A stretch of DNA of 64,000 nt. Source: Vanrija pseudolonga (lineage: Eukaryota > Basidiomycota > Tremellomycetes > Trichosporonales > Trichosporonaceae). Positions 1 through 11,938 of this stretch are shown here, in pieces. The notes below the pieces were generated by a model. The model was not told where the DNA came from. It saw only the letters and a program-made list of their open reading frames with translations, and ran no database searches. The position numbers and the translations under genes are program-made. The stretch is from contig NC_085850.1 in NCBI RefSeq assembly GCF_020906515.1, forward strand, positions 2,356,001-2,420,000, given 5' to 3'. Numbering within the stretch: the first letter of the stretch is position 1; each line of letters begins with the position of its first letter.

Positions 1-235
1 AGCGACGACGACACGGATTTGTAGAGCGCCGTGAATCATTTGTAGACATTGCGTGTTTGTTATTATTACTCTGTTAGCTGTTTTCTCCGTCGGGCGAGGC
101 TTCAAGACGTCTTAAGCAGAGCGGAGGGTGCGACGGCGCCGTTGTCTGCTCGTCTGTCCACCTGTCCACCTCTTCGCCATCCCCATCGGCTAGCCATCAC
201 TACCTTCCCGACCTCGCCTCCACCCCGCGCACACC

Positions 236-1424
236 ATGTCGTCAACAATCGCCGCGACACTCACCCGGCCCCTCGCGACGGCCCGGAGCGCATGGCAGGC
301 CTACCTCGCCCAGCTGAAAGCCCACCCCCTCCGCACGAAGATGGCCACCTCCGCGTCGATGTTTCTGCTCGCCGACAGCGTCGCGCAGTTCGGTATCGAG
401 GGACGAAGGGTCGGCAGTGATATCGAGCGCGAGGGCGAGGAGCCGGTGCCCAAGTGGGATGTGAGTGCGCGCAGGTGTTGTCAAGGCAAACTGGTACGGA
501 GCTGACAGTACCAGGCGGTCCGTGTCACGAGGCTCGTGTTGTGTGAGTCGTAGTAGTGGCGGCGCGGAAATGTCGGTGTTGGGCGTGGCGTCGTCGTGCG
601 ATGGAGTGCGCGGCATTCGTCGGTCGGCGTGGCCGCTGGGCTGCGCCTTGGTTCTGGGCGGGGACGGGGTCCCCACCCACAAAGGTCAGGCTGGCGCGTC
701 CGTGCGCTCGACGGCCTCCGGTGACCACAGCACGACAGCCTCATTTACTCCCCTGGCAGCTACTGACCCCGCAGACGGCGGACTCGTCTTCGCGCCGCTC
801 TCGCACGCGTGGCTCGGCCTCGTCGACAGAATACGTCTCACAACCAAGCTGAGAAGTGAGTGCAGTCCCCGGTAGCTTGCTGACCCCGCAGCCCTCGGCG
901 CGCGCCTCGCGCTCGACCAGCTCATCTGGGGCCCGTTCATCGTCGGCGTGTTCTGGGGCTCTAACGGCGTGCTGGAGGGCAAGAGCCCCGCGCAAGTGCA
1001 AGAGAAGGTCGAGCACGCGTTCGTGAGCTCGTACATCAAGAGTCTGTGCGTGTTCGGCCCGACACAGGTGATCAACTTTGCGTTCGTGCCGCTGCACCAC
1101 CGGCTAGCGGTGCAACAGACCGTCGGGTTGGGTGAGTCAGAACCCCGTCTGTGGAGCAACCCGCTGACGCCCCCAGGCTGGAACATCTGGCTCTCGTACA
1201 TCAACAACGTGAACAACCGGATCCTAGCCCGCGCGAGCGCCGACCTGGCGATCGCGCAGGCCGCCGAAGCGGCCGAGACGGCCGCCCACCCGCAGGACAA
1301 GCCGTCCCATGCTGGCGTGGAGCGCGCCGAGCATGCTGTCGAGAAGGCGCGCGCGAGGCGCGAGCGCATCCGCGGTGCTGAGGGCGGCGGCGCGACCGGC
1401 GTCGGCACGCGTATGGGCTTTTAG
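236..1424 (+). CDS. SYM1: Mpv17/PMP22 (Sym1-like) membrane protein
   Basis: This gene encodes a 273-residue integral membrane protein of the Mpv17/PMP22/Sym1 family. Family members sit in the mitochondrial inner membrane or in peroxisomes and are linked to stress tolerance and metabolite flux. I read five exons: 236-460, 515-542, 775-855, 892-1131 and 1177-1424. The 28-nt second exon restores the family signature around residues 78-97 (RVTRLVLYGGLVFAPLSHAW). The C-terminal block around FAFVPLHHRL and GWNIWLSYIN also fits. The N-terminus is basic and hydrophobic, as in mitochondrial members. After the Mpv17 domain there is an Ala/Glu/Arg-rich helical tail of about 60 residues that is not typical of the family. 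The ATG at 236 follows CACC, a good start context. The family call is firm; the organelle is inference. Confidence 0.88.
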
Positions 1425-3271
1425 ATGGGGATGGGGTGTTGTATAGAGCTCGGCTTGAGGCTTGAGCGGACTAGAACTTAGACTTAGATGTACGCGTATG
1501 TGGAAGGGGGAGGGGAGGATGAGGGCTCTGTGATCGACCCGTAGGCGCACTGCGATAGGTCTCGAACACTGTGTGAGAACGCGTTTGCGCTGGGGCGACA
1601 GTCGGGCATCCGACAGGCCACGGCGACGACAACGAGGTGAGACACCCCGCCGCTCCGTGGGGCAACAACTGCCGACGACCTCGCCAACACCCGTATCATG
1701 CTTTACCCGATCGGTGCAGGAAGGGATCGGACTTTGGCGACCAAGGAGTATCGAGCACGCCAGCGCGTGCGGGGTAGACAACGACGACGGCGTCATGACG
1801 GCCCCGCCTCCGTCCTGCCTCGATACCGCCGGCGCACACTACCGCCTTGCCGCCGACTTGCCTCTGTCTGCCCCCGTGCACACCTGCCCCACACTTTACC
1901 TGGCATGCCGCCGAGAACAAGCTTAGACGCCGAGGTTGACTCACGGCGCTCCGTGTGTCGTCGCGGCGCGAAACCCGACTGCTCCGAGGCATGGAGATAC
2001 GATGGGGGCGGTACCTGGCGGTATCGCGCGGTGAAACCGCAGCGAGTAAACGAATAGTCGCGGGTCGTGGGTGGCTCTGTTCGCTTGAGTGTCGCGGATA
2101 ATAATGCCAAGAGTCTCTGGGCGAAGTTAGTTCACGCCGCCGCAGGGGACCCGCACAATGCCCACAAACGAAGCGCTACCCCCGTGCCACCCCGTGCCAT
2201 GGCTACGCGACTGCCGCGGCACTGGTGGACACGGGCACACCGCTGCCCAACCACAGCACAGGACAAACGCCGCCCCACCCTGTGCCTTCTTGTCTAAGCG
2301 AGAGGCTGAGCGAGATATGCGCGCAGGTGTGACGCCATCAGCCCAGGCGGCGCCGAGACAGGCACGCAGCTGCCCCCGTGCACAGTAGAGCGGGGCGAGG
2401 GCCGACCGACCGTGCGGAGGAGTCTGTCGGTCTCACGGACGGTTTCTCGGTGCGTGCACCGCGTGCTCGGCGCAACAGCGAGCACCGTGGTGGGTGCCGC
2501 GCTTATCCCGCCCGCTGGCTCTGCCCCCGTGTCACCGTCCACCGCCGCCCTGAGGGCCAGGTCCCGGATCTGTGATAGCCAATGTGGCCTTGACGGCGCG
2601 TGTGGCCTGGAGCCGGGGTATCAACGGATGTCAGCTCCGCTGATACACACGGTTCGCAGTAGTGACGTCGAGCTGTCAAGGTCCCCAGTTACTGCTGCGG
2701 GAAGGGCACGATTCGATAATCCCCTTTGTCTCCAGACGACGCAATGACCAACGCCTCGGACCTGGCGAGGAACCGACACGCGCTAGCTGCCTCACCTGGC
2801 ACCCATTCGATAATACCCCACACGGCGTGTTCTTGGCATCGACAAGCATGCGAGTGTGTGAGATGTGAGACACCGAGTGGTCTCGCCCGCGCTCGGTGAT
2901 CGTCGGTGCGGGTGCGACATTGCGTGTGGGGTATAGTTGTCGTAGCTGCCCACACACACGGCTGTGTGGCGGCGCTAGTGGCGTGGCGGTCTTGGCACTG
3001 GTGGGGTGGACGGCCCGGCGACTTTTCGTCGCTGTCATCCTCCTTGTCGGCGGTCTCGGACTGGGGTCGGGGCAGGGGGAGACCGGGCCACCGCGGGCCT
3101 CGGTGGGGCACATGCGGGCGGGGTCGGAGTCGCGCTCGAGACAACATCGGGGTCGCGAGGATAATTTCGATCAAGTCGGTCTCAGTTGGTTGTGGAGTCG
3201 GGGTGTATAAAGTCGCCTGTTGGGTTGGGTTCTCAAGTCCCCAGAGCCAAGTGCCTCGCAGCCCACTCAAC
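1425..3271. other. Intergenic region with GATA-type sites upstream of a Dal5-like transporter
   Basis: About 1.85 kb with no convincing gene; the open frames here have no domain and no intron logic. GATAAT/GATAAT-like sites occur near 2095, 2714, 2808 and 3158. The ten bases ATTCGATAAT occur twice, at 2711-2720 and 2805-2814. GATA factors act on nitrogen-regulated permease genes in fungi, which would suit the downstream transporter; the regulation itself is inference. Confidence 0.4.
3206..3212 (+). promoter_or_regulatory. TATA box of the first MFS transporter
   Basis: TATAAAG lies 60-66 nt upstream of the ATG at 3272, a usual distance for a yeast-like promoter. Confidence 0.5.
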
Positions 3272-4808
3272 ATGTCCGCCAACATCACCCCCCACCGCGT
3301 CGAGACGACCCACTCAACATATTCGGACAAGGACAAGGACCTGACCAAAGAAGAGGCCGGCGTGGCCGTCACCAACGCCGCCGACCATGGCGACTACTCT
3401 GGCTTCACGCAGAAGACGGACCCGCGCGAGATCAAGCTCGTGCGCAAGCTCGACATTTACATCATGACTTCGCTGTGGAGCATGTACTGGCTCAACTATC
3501 TCGACCGGAACGCGATCGCCCTTGCCAAGCGTGAGTCCGACCAAAAGAATCAGGCCTGACCCCAGTCTCCTCCCTCACCGAGGACCTCCGCCTCACCGAC
3601 GTCCAGTACCAGACCTGCGTGTCTATCCTCTTCGTGGGCTACGTCATCATGGGCGTCCCCTCCAACATGTTCATCACGCGCACCAAGCCGTCCATCTTCC
3701 TCGTCTGCGTCATGATGACCTGGGCCATCATCTCGATCTGCACGGCCTTCTCCAAGAAGTAAGCCCTCCGCTATGTTCGGTGCTGACCCCCAGCTTCATG
3801 GGCCTTCTCCTTACCCGCTTCTTCCTCGGTGTGGTCGAGGCGCCATACTACCCCGGCGCGCTCCTCCTCATCTCCAACTTCTACACCCGCACCGAGGTCG
3901 CGACGCGCATCGCCATCTTGTACACGGGCAACATCCTCGCGACCGCCTTTGCCGGCCTGATCGCGCTCGGTATCTTCAAGCTCGACGGCGTGCGCGGCCT
4001 CGCGGGATGGCAGTGGCTCTTCATCATCCAGGGCGCATTCACCGGCCTCGTCGCCCTCTGCGCGTACCCCTTCCTCCCCGACTCGCCGCTCACGACCCGC
4101 TGGCTCACGCCCGAGGAGCGCCAGCTCGCCCACGACCGGCTGCAGCGCGACAACGTTGACCGGTCCGAGAAGGGCTCGACCCTCGACGGGCTCAAGCAGG
4201 CCGTCACCGACCCGCGCGTGTGGCTCTTCTGCCTCATCCAGAACCTCCACCTCTCGGCCAACGGCTTCAAGAACTTCTTCCCCTCGGTCATCAAGACGCT
4301 CGGCCTCGGCCAGACCCTCACTCTTGTGCTCACGTGCCCTCCGTACCTCATCGCCGGTGTCTTCTCCATTGTCGTCTCCCTCACCTCCGGCAAGTACAAC
4401 GAACGCACGTGGCACATTACGGTGTGTAAGGCGATTGCCATCCTCGGCTTTGCCTTGGCTCCCGCCACACTCAACGTCGGTGTGCGATACTTTGCCATGA
4501 TGGTGTTCACGATTGGCACGTACGGCGTCAACTCGATCGTCCTCGGCTGGGCAGCGACAGTGTGCTCGCAGTCGATAGAGAAGAAGGCCGTCACCATCGC
4601 CATGATGACATCCCTCTCCAACGCGAGTTTCATCTACACGCCCTACCTGTTCAAGGAGAGCGACAAGCCGCGCTACACCATCGCCATGACCGCCATGGCT
4701 GCCTTCTCCTTCCTCTGTGCCGCTTGCTGCTGGGGCATGCGCATCATCCTCAAGAGGCAGAACAAGTCGCTCCACCTCTCGGGATCGCCTACCATGTACC
4801 CTTACTAG
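3272..4808 (+). CDS. MFS transporter, Dal5/allantoate permease (anion:cation symporter) family
   Basis: This is a 488-residue major facilitator with about 12 membrane segments. It follows the fungal Dal5/Tna1 layout: a hydrophilic N-terminus, LDIYIMTSLWSMYWLNYLDR in the first helix, LTRFFLGVVEAPYYPGALLL in helix 4-5, and GWQWLFIIQG before helix 6. Exons are 3272-3530, 3566-3758 and 3794-4808. The family moves organic anions such as allantoate, nicotinate and other carboxylates. The gene is convergent with the PL8 lyase, 133 bp away. It may import unsaturated uronic oligosaccharides or an acidic breakdown product; the substrate is inference. GATA-type sites upstream suggest nutrient control. 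Confidence 0.9.
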
Positions 4809-4941
4809 GCGAGTTAAAAATCTAAGTTGTCTCGGGCAATTGCTACATGGTAGCATTCATGGGAATGGTATTTCAATTGTAGTTCTTCTGGCGGCTATGC
4901 ACAACTTCCGTCTACTCTGTTCTGCTCTTGGTTTCTCCGTC

Positions 4942-7409
4942 TTACTTTCCGAGGTTCACCGACGCCGACACTGTGCTGCCAGCCATGCCGCCGGAGGGCA
5001 AGGTGAACGTGAGCTTCACGCCGACAGGCACGGCGGTGCACGCGGGAACCGCTCCGCCACGACGACAGACGCCACACGATGCCTTGGCGCCCTGCATCGC
5101 GAGGGTGAGCGTCACATTTGCGAGCTTCTGCGTGGGGTCGGCAGCGTAAACCGTCACGCCAGCACCAGTGAACTTGAGGAGATAGATAGCAGGGCTGGAA
5201 GACACGAGGGTGAGCGAGCCGGCCCACTTGGCGCCGACTTTGTCCATCCCGACAGTGACCGTGTTCGTCGCACCGGGCCAGAACGACGCAGCGAGGTACG
5301 TCCTCCCCGCCGCGCCGAGAACACCGTTCGATCCAAGCGTCGAAATGCCACCCGTGGTCGGCTCTTGCCCCGGGTAGAAGGCGTATGAGAACGACGAGCC
5401 ATTCGTCATCGTGTGGTAGGCGGTGAAGATATCCTTTGTGGTGACTCCCGCAGTGGAGACGGACAGCGCCGACCAGTTACCAGTCTGTAAACCTTGCTTC
5501 GTAGTGAGGTTGAAGCTCGCGCCGTCCAGCGCAGCGTACCCGTTACCACCGTATGACAGGGTCTTCGCCGAGGTAGTGACACTGTTGGAGCTGCTCGCCG
5601 CTCCATCGAGCTTCAACGTCGACCCGTCCGACAACCGCTGGTCAAGCACAGTGACAATCGGCGCGTCGACACCCGCATTGTTCGACACATTCGCCACAGT
5701 GTTGACGACCACGTCGTCGATGAAGAACCATGCGCGGCGGTACGAGATGCTGCCGTCATGCGGGTCGATGTAGTCCATCACGCTGAACCCGTTCTGGCCG
5801 TCGCTGACCACGCCGACAAAGTCGCGCTTGCCCGTCACCTGCACCCAAGAGCTGCTGAGCGCGGGGTAGTGGTACAGCACTGTCCGCCCGGGGACGAGAT
5901 ACCAGTCCCACGCGCCAGTGACGTCCAGGTACTCGTTCTCCGTGACCCACGACCACAGGCCGCCCTGGTTGACGTGGTATCCGAGCGGGTTGGCGCCGTT
6001 CGTGAACTCTGCGTTGGAGGAGCGCGTCGAGATGAGCTTGTTGAACAGGGTGACATTCGGGCGGCGGTGCACCTGGCGCGGGCGTCAGTGCCCTCCCGAA
6101 CATCTCCACGACCACGACGCACCATGTAGTCGCCGGCCCAGTATGCCTTGTTCCCGAGCAGCCGCTGGGCGTTACCCGCCTGCGTGAGCCGCGCAATGCA
6201 GTCGGAGAGGTCGTTGGCCCCGGAGAAGTCCGCAACCGCCGCTCTGAGGGCCGTAGCGTTGAACTGGATCCCGGCGTTGGCGAGCTTGTCTGACAGTGGG
6301 GCCGAGATGTAGCGCCCAATCACGGACAGGTCCCAGCGCAGCACGCCGTCGGCGTTGGTGTGGATCTGCCAGTCGCTACCGCGGATGAGGGCCGCGACGG
6401 CCTCCTGCGTGGCCGGGTTCGCGCTGTACTTTGTGCCCACGGCGTTGGACTGGAGCTGGATAAAGGATTTGATCTGGGGGAGGTCAGCTGAGCTCGAGCC
6501 ACCCAGCTAAACTTACCACTTCGCGCCCGTACGCGCCGTTGTATAGTTGTGCGTTGTGCGCGAGGAACGAGCCGTCCCGGTGCGTGCCGTCCTGGCTTGG
6601 CGCGTCGACAAACTGGTATCAGCGGTGTCGGACATCCAACCCACCCCGAAGGTCGCCATGCCAGCGTCGTATGCCTGGGTGAGGAGCGTCTCGTTGCCGC
6701 TGTAGAGCGCAACGGAGATGGCATCCTGCACCATGTTGAGGAAGTTGGACCCGGTCTGGTAGTTTGGCGCCAGGACCTGGTCCTTGCTCCAGATGGAGCC
6801 TCGGAGGCCAATGTCAATGCACTTGGCCCGCTGCGATGCCGACAAGCCACCAGGCTTGATCGACAGGAGGAGACACGCCTCAGACACGAGCGTCGGGACG
6901 CCGATGCCCTGGAAGAACCAGTTCTGTTGTCAGCCACCTGACACTACTGCCCTCCTCACCTGGTTCCACAGCCCCGGGGTCGTGCAAGGACACTGCGCCT
7001 TGCCGCCATTGACGAGACAGCCGGTGTTGTTGTAGTCGTTTCTAAACCACCAGTCGAGCGCCTTGACAGCCGTGTCGTACACGCCCGAGTCATTGACATA
7101 GGCCGTCACATTGGAGTTGAGCCCACTCCATACCTGTCCTAGGCCGAGCACGCGCGCAAGGTGCTCCTCCGCCTTCCAGATTGCGCGGTCGGCGGCACAG
7201 CCGGCAGTGTAGTCGACGTCTGGCCACTTGCCCTCCGGCGTCAAGGTTGATACCCAGGAGGGAACTTGTGCGAGTGAGATGGTCGGCGCGTACGACGCCG
7301 TCAAGCCGAGGTTGGCGATGTCGGACCGCTTGCGCTGCGCCACGGTCGAGAGGTCGTCCCCGGAGACGAGGGCCGCAAGGGCGAGGGCGGTGAGAGCGGT
7401 GACCAGCAT
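4942..7409 (-). CDS. Secreted polysaccharide lyase family 8 (hyaluronate/chondroitin/xanthan lyase type)
   Basis: This gene encodes a 768-residue secreted lyase. PL8 enzymes cut 4-O-linked uronic acid polymers by beta-elimination and leave a 4,5-unsaturated uronate on the new non-reducing end. The start MLVTALTALALAALVSG (ATG 7407-7409) is a clear signal peptide; an in-frame ATG at 7466 would bury it. Exons on the minus strand are 7409-6960, 6923-6645, 6612-6517, 6473-6123 and 6072-4942. The catalytic set fits the family: Asn210 in QTGSN, His262 and Tyr271 in DGSFLAHNAQLYNGAYG (nine residues apart, as in chondroitinase AC), and a likely Arg329 in SVIGRYIS. The helical alpha/alpha-toroid half is followed by a beta-rich half from about residue 430. 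Length is normal for PL8. The substrate (hyaluronan, chondroitin or a xanthan-like glycan) cannot be read from the sequence. Confidence 0.9.
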
Positions 7410-7858
7410 TGGAGGCGGTGGGGCGGATAGTTGTGTGGCGGCCCTATTGTATTTTATACTCGACACGCCCCGCCGTCACCGAACTGACTTCCGGTGGACT
7501 GCTGCCTGCTGGAGAACACAGACACGACAAACAAGTCAGTCACCGTGCCATCTCCCCACCGCGGTCCACACGCCGTCCTCCGGGGCCCGCAGCCCCGCAA
7601 GGCCGCCGAACGAGATCAGTAGACCTCGGTGACCTTGTCCGAGCCCCGACCCCGGCCCGGGCGGCCCAGTATTTTCTGCTGTGTCCCGAAATGTGCGGCG
7701 GCGCCAATCGCTCTGCCAAGAATCACCGCCACTCCCCCATCGGAAATACCCCGACCCAGTCCTCCCTCCTCACGTGATGCTGCGCTGCCGACGCCTATGT
7801 ATATCCTCACTTCTTTCTGTTGTTGTTGCTATCATCCCCCATACCCTCTGCTGCCCGC
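7410..7858. promoter_or_regulatory. Divergent promoter between the PL8 lyase and the Zn2Cys6 regulator
   Basis: A 449-bp head-to-head region. A minus-strand TATAAAATAC (7458-7449) lies about 40-50 nt upstream of the lyase start. GACTTCCGG occurs near 7486 and again near 11486 in the GH88/MFS divergent promoter, so it is a candidate shared site. Confidence 0.5.
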
Positions 7859-9838
7859 ATGATAGACGACACAGACCGGAAACGCAGCAGCAAAGCCTGC
7901 GAGCGATGCCGCCACCGCCGCAGCCGGTGCGTCGGCGGATTTCCGTGCGACGCGTGCCAGCGGGTCGGGCTGCGCGCCGAGTGTGTCGTGCGCGACAAGG
8001 CCAGGCCTGGAAGGTAGGTAGGTGGTGCCCGGGCCGGCGGGGCGGGGCGCCGTGGGCACTAGTGCTGACGATAAGGCCGCCGCCTATGGAGAGGAGGCGC
8101 CGGCGCGCGCGCAAGTCCAGCACGACGGAGACGCCGGCGACAACGACAGGCGGAACGCCTGCTGTGGAGCTGGACTCCATCGCGGTGGACGAGTTCAACG
8201 ACACCCCGGCTCCGGTGTCGTCGCCCACGCCGGTGCCTTGCACCGTCAAGCACCCGCCCCCGCACCCCGTGCCCGCCACTACAGCTCTGTGTCCGCCGCC
8301 GGGCGGCCTCGGTATCGCCCTCCAGCAGTGGTGCGCCGACTCGGGCATACCCTACGCCTCTCTCCTGTTCAGCGATGAGACGCGCCTCGACCGGCTCTAT
8401 GGCGCCCCACTGCCCTCTGACCCTGGCGCGCTCGCGACCTTCGAAGACACGCTCATGTCGACGTTTGTCTCGGCGCCGGACTTCGACAACCTCAATTACC
8501 TGGACCGCGACCGCCTCTCGCGCCTGTACGAGCGGTACCGGCGCCTGCCGAACAGCGTGAACGACGACCAGCTCGCGTTCCTGTATGCCGTGTTCTGCCT
8601 GTCGCGCTTCAACCAGCTCCGTACAGCCGATAATACCACCCACACGCCCAGCTCGACGCTATCGCACCCGGAACATATCCCGCGCGAAGACCTCACCTAC
8701 TTCCACCGCGCGTGCCAGGCCATGACGCGATGGGGCCGCCCGTCCGTCTGGTCGCTGTGGGGGCTGAGCTGCCTCGTGCCGTACTCCATCGCGACTGCGG
8801 GCCCGGCTGAGACAGACTTCCTCCTAGACCGCATGGTCATGCATGTCCGCGAGCTAGGCATCCACCAGCGCGAAACGGCCGCGCTCTATCCGTCGGAGGA
8901 TATGGTCGGGCTGCTGTTCAGCGCCTTCTTCTACATGGACACGTGGGTGGGACTCGGCGAGCAAAGCTGATGCCGCCAGGATGTGCGCGGGCCTCATGAC
9001 CCTCCAGCCGAGGTTGACGGCTTACGAGCTCGACTTTGACCCAACCCCGCTGAGCGCCATCGCGCCAGGCTGCCTCGCCGCCGCGAGCCTCCACCAGGCG
9101 CACTTTCTCAACCATGTCGGCGCGCACCCTGAGGACCTTGCGTCGAAAGAGTATATCGCGAGCACGATCTCCACGTGGAACGAGACGCTGTACGCGCTGC
9201 GGCGGGACAAGCTGTCCACCATTCCGCGGGTGAAGCGCGCGTGGGCGGAGGTGCGGTACAGCTGGTAGGTGGCCTTCGGAAGCTCGATCTCACCCACCAG
9301 GATGCAAGTCCTCCTCTTGACGCCGGGCATCGCAACCCCAGAAGCAGGGAGCACGTCCCTCCCCCTCCTCGCCCGCGTCACGTCCCAGATCCTCTCGACG
9401 TTCGCCGAGCTCGCGTCCCTGGGACACCTGAGCCCCGCATGGCCGCAGGTACGGCAGATTGTCGCATGTGGGCATTTGGTGGTCGTGTGCACCGCGAGCG
9501 GGGAGCTGCACCAGCTCGAGGCGCGGCGGCTGGTCGAGATCCTCCTGGATGTGCTTGGACGCTTTGCACAAGTGTGGCCGTCGACCGTTGACCTTGTGGT
9601 TGGATTTCGCAGGGCTGCAGATTCGCTTGGTGAGTTGTTGTTGTTGTGGCGGTTCACAGCTCACACTCCAGGCCTTGGAATCGCACCCGAGGACATGGAA
9701 ACCCCGCTCGCGGCCCCACTGCCCCAGGGAGGGAGTACCTTCGAGGAGATCAACCAGTGGCTTTTGGACTTTCCCTTCGACTTTGATATCTCGTCGGTCA
9801 TGCTCACAGATGGCCTTCCTCTTGACCAAGCGGTATAA
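7859..9838 (+). CDS. Zn2Cys6 transcription factor, likely cluster regulator
   Basis: This is a 614-residue fungal zinc-cluster activator. The binuclear cluster is at the N-terminus, spaced CX2CX6CX5CX2CX8C (CERCRHRRSRC, then CDACQRVG and a final Cys). It is followed by a basic linker RPPPMERRRRRARK and then the helical fungal regulatory middle-homology region from about residue 120. Exons are 7859-8013, 8076-8942, 8980-9264 and 9301-9838. Each junction restores frame, for instance RPG/RPPPM and DT/MCAGL. The gene lies between the lyase and the glucuronyl hydrolase, and both enzyme genes are read away from or towards it. Control of the cluster is therefore the simplest reading, but it is inferred from position only. 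Confidence 0.87.
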
Positions 9839-9994
9839 GGTGTACGATGCATGTTGTATGATTAGGTCAAGGTGGATACTGCACTGTGTGACCAGGTAAC
9901 TCGCCTCTCGAGGAGCTAGGCGCTGTGTGAAGAGGACGCAACTTGCAACTCGGCCAGCTCGCCCACATTTGGTCCACAGACTGCATCCATTCAT

Positions 9995-11376
9995 CTACAA
10001 CTTCTCCTCCAGCGCCATCTTGAGCGCCTCGTTGCCAAACTGCACGAGGTAAAAATCGGCATCTGTGCGGTGTGTCAGGCACAACACCACCCCCCACAAA
10101 CGCCACTTACAAACGAGCCCGTGGTCCATGATCTTGCGCGGCGAGTGGCGGTTCCCGTTGATAGTCGAGTGCTGGAGGATGGTCTCCCACCCGTCCTCTC
10201 CGAAATCCACCACGCCGTCGACGATATTCGCCGCGGGTGTCTTGCACTCGCGGAGCACGTCGGCGATGAGGCGGAACCCGCGCGCGAGGTAGTACCCCGC
10301 TGCGTCGGGTTCGCTGTCCTTCAGCAGGGTGTAGAGCATCTGCATGGCGCGCGCGGTGATCGTTGCCGCGGACGCGTCGTACGGCGCTGGGCGGGGCGCG
10401 TCAAAGTCCCACTCTGGGACGCCGCTCGGCCCGAGCAGCGCGATGAACTTGTCCACGACCTTACGGGTCACCTCGACAAAGTCCTTCCGGCCGGTACGCA
10501 ACGCGCACTGCGCGTACCCGTATGCCGCCCACGCCTGCCCCCGCGACCAGGTACTCTCGTCCGCGTACCCCTGGTGCGTCATGCTCTTCTTGACCGTGCC
10601 GTCCTGGTTGAAGTCGACGACGTGGTACGTCGTCCCGTCCGGCCGGATGTGCGCGGTGAGCGACTTGTCCGCTTGGCGCGTGGCGATGGTCGCGTAGTGC
10701 GGGTCACCAGTGAGCTCGGACGCGAGGTACAGGAGGTCGAGGTTCATCTAGCGCGTCAGCTCACTCTCAGGCCCACACCACGCACCATGTTGTCGATGAT
10801 GACGAGGTAGTGCTCGTCCATATTATCCAGGCGCCAGACGTCCTCCTCGCCGACCTTGCGCATCGAGTCCCACGAGCGGATACAGCCTACGTTATCGTCG
10901 TACCGCGCGACGAGCGAGTCCGCCGCCTCGATGACAGCCTGGCGCGCGTCCGTGTCCTTGCTGCCTTCCAGCTCGAGACCCTTGCCATACGACAGCTGGA
11001 AGCGGAACCCCTGGTCGTGATTGAATGCGTCGGTCGCCATGTGCCGAAACCCGTCCTGGAACCGGTGGGCGAGGTGCGCGATCCGGTCCTCATTGTAGCC
11101 CCAGTACACTGTGTCTCGTGCGAGCCGCCTGCGCTCGACGAGCAGCCACAGCAAGCCCGGGAAGAAGCCCTGCGTCCACGACGTCTCGACCTTGCTGCAG
11201 TGGTATGCGTGTGGCGGCGGGCCTTGCGGCACAGTGTATTCTGGCACTCTGCCATTCGGGCCCTTGGGGTTGTCGTACTTCTCCGCCACGGACACGATCT
11301 TGATCGAGTCGGAGATGTCGAGGAGGTCCGGAACGGACACAAGGAGCGCAGAGGGGGACGTGATTGCGGTCGGCAT
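9995..11376 (-). CDS. Unsaturated glucuronyl hydrolase, glycoside hydrolase family 88
   Basis: This is a 431-residue intracellular GH88 enzyme. The family removes the 4,5-unsaturated uronic acid left on oligosaccharides by polysaccharide lyases, by hydrating the double bond. Exons on the minus strand are 11376-10786, 10747-10111 and 10062-9995. Diagnostic parts are ETSWTQGFFPGLLWLL near the N-terminus, VIIDNMMNLDLL with Asp195, HQGYADESTWSRGQAW with Asp260 (the general acid/base position in bacterial UGL), and DHGLVYADFYLVQFGNEALK at the end. There is no signal peptide, so hydrolysis should be inside the cell after uptake. The ATG at 11376 has a better start context (CACAATG) than one ten codons upstream at 11406. 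It is the natural partner of the PL8 lyase about 2.6 kb away. Confidence 0.92.
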
Positions 11377-11938
11377 TGTGGTTGTTGTGGTAGCGCAATG
11401 CTGCATGAGCTGGGTTTATGAGGGAGGTGGTGCGGGGAGGGGGGTGGCAGGCTATTTCCGATGCGGTGAAGACATTGACGAGGGCGACTTCCGGCGCCGA
11501 CGTCCCCGGCGATCCTGCCGCCTGCCCGTGTACAACTCAAGATAGGAAGAACACGGGTCTGCCTACGTCGGGATACGTTCGGGGAAGTGGACTATCTCTC
11601 AGCTCGGTCTTGTCGCCGTGGGAGCGACACCCAACACCCCCGGCCCGATCAAGGCCCGCCACGCCCGTAGATGTGGCAGAGTACATCCGACGCGATCGAC
11701 GGAAATGGCCGTCCTCGTGACAATTCTCGCCTTGCTTTCTCTTTCCGCATCATCACTCTGTCCACTTCTCCACACGCCTCGGCCACGAGCAGGATAGCAG
11801 TCAGTAGGCGAAGGCAACGCCGACCCCCAACATCCAGCCTATCTCCACGCCGAGGCCCCGGAGCGACATGATCTGAGGCATATAAGGCGCCCCGCGGTGT
11901 TGTTGTTGTAGATCATCACCCCCACCCCTCTCCACGCC
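11377..11938. promoter_or_regulatory. Divergent promoter between GH88 and the second MFS transporter
   Basis: A 562-bp head-to-head region. TATAAGG at 11881-11887 is about 55 nt upstream of the transporter ATG. GACTTCCGG near 11486 repeats the site seen in the PL8/regulator promoter, followed by CGG/CCG-rich sequence of the kind zinc-cluster proteins bind. Confidence 0.45.

Noticed and set aside
1425-3271. Small open frames upstream of the first transporter as genes
   Set aside because: They overlap on both strands, lack domains and do not extend through plausible splice joins, apart from the transporter's own first exon.
3771-4856. 361-codon minus-strand frame opposite the first MFS gene
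   Set aside because: Mirror of the GC-rich third codon positions of a clear transporter; the product is a charged low-complexity string.
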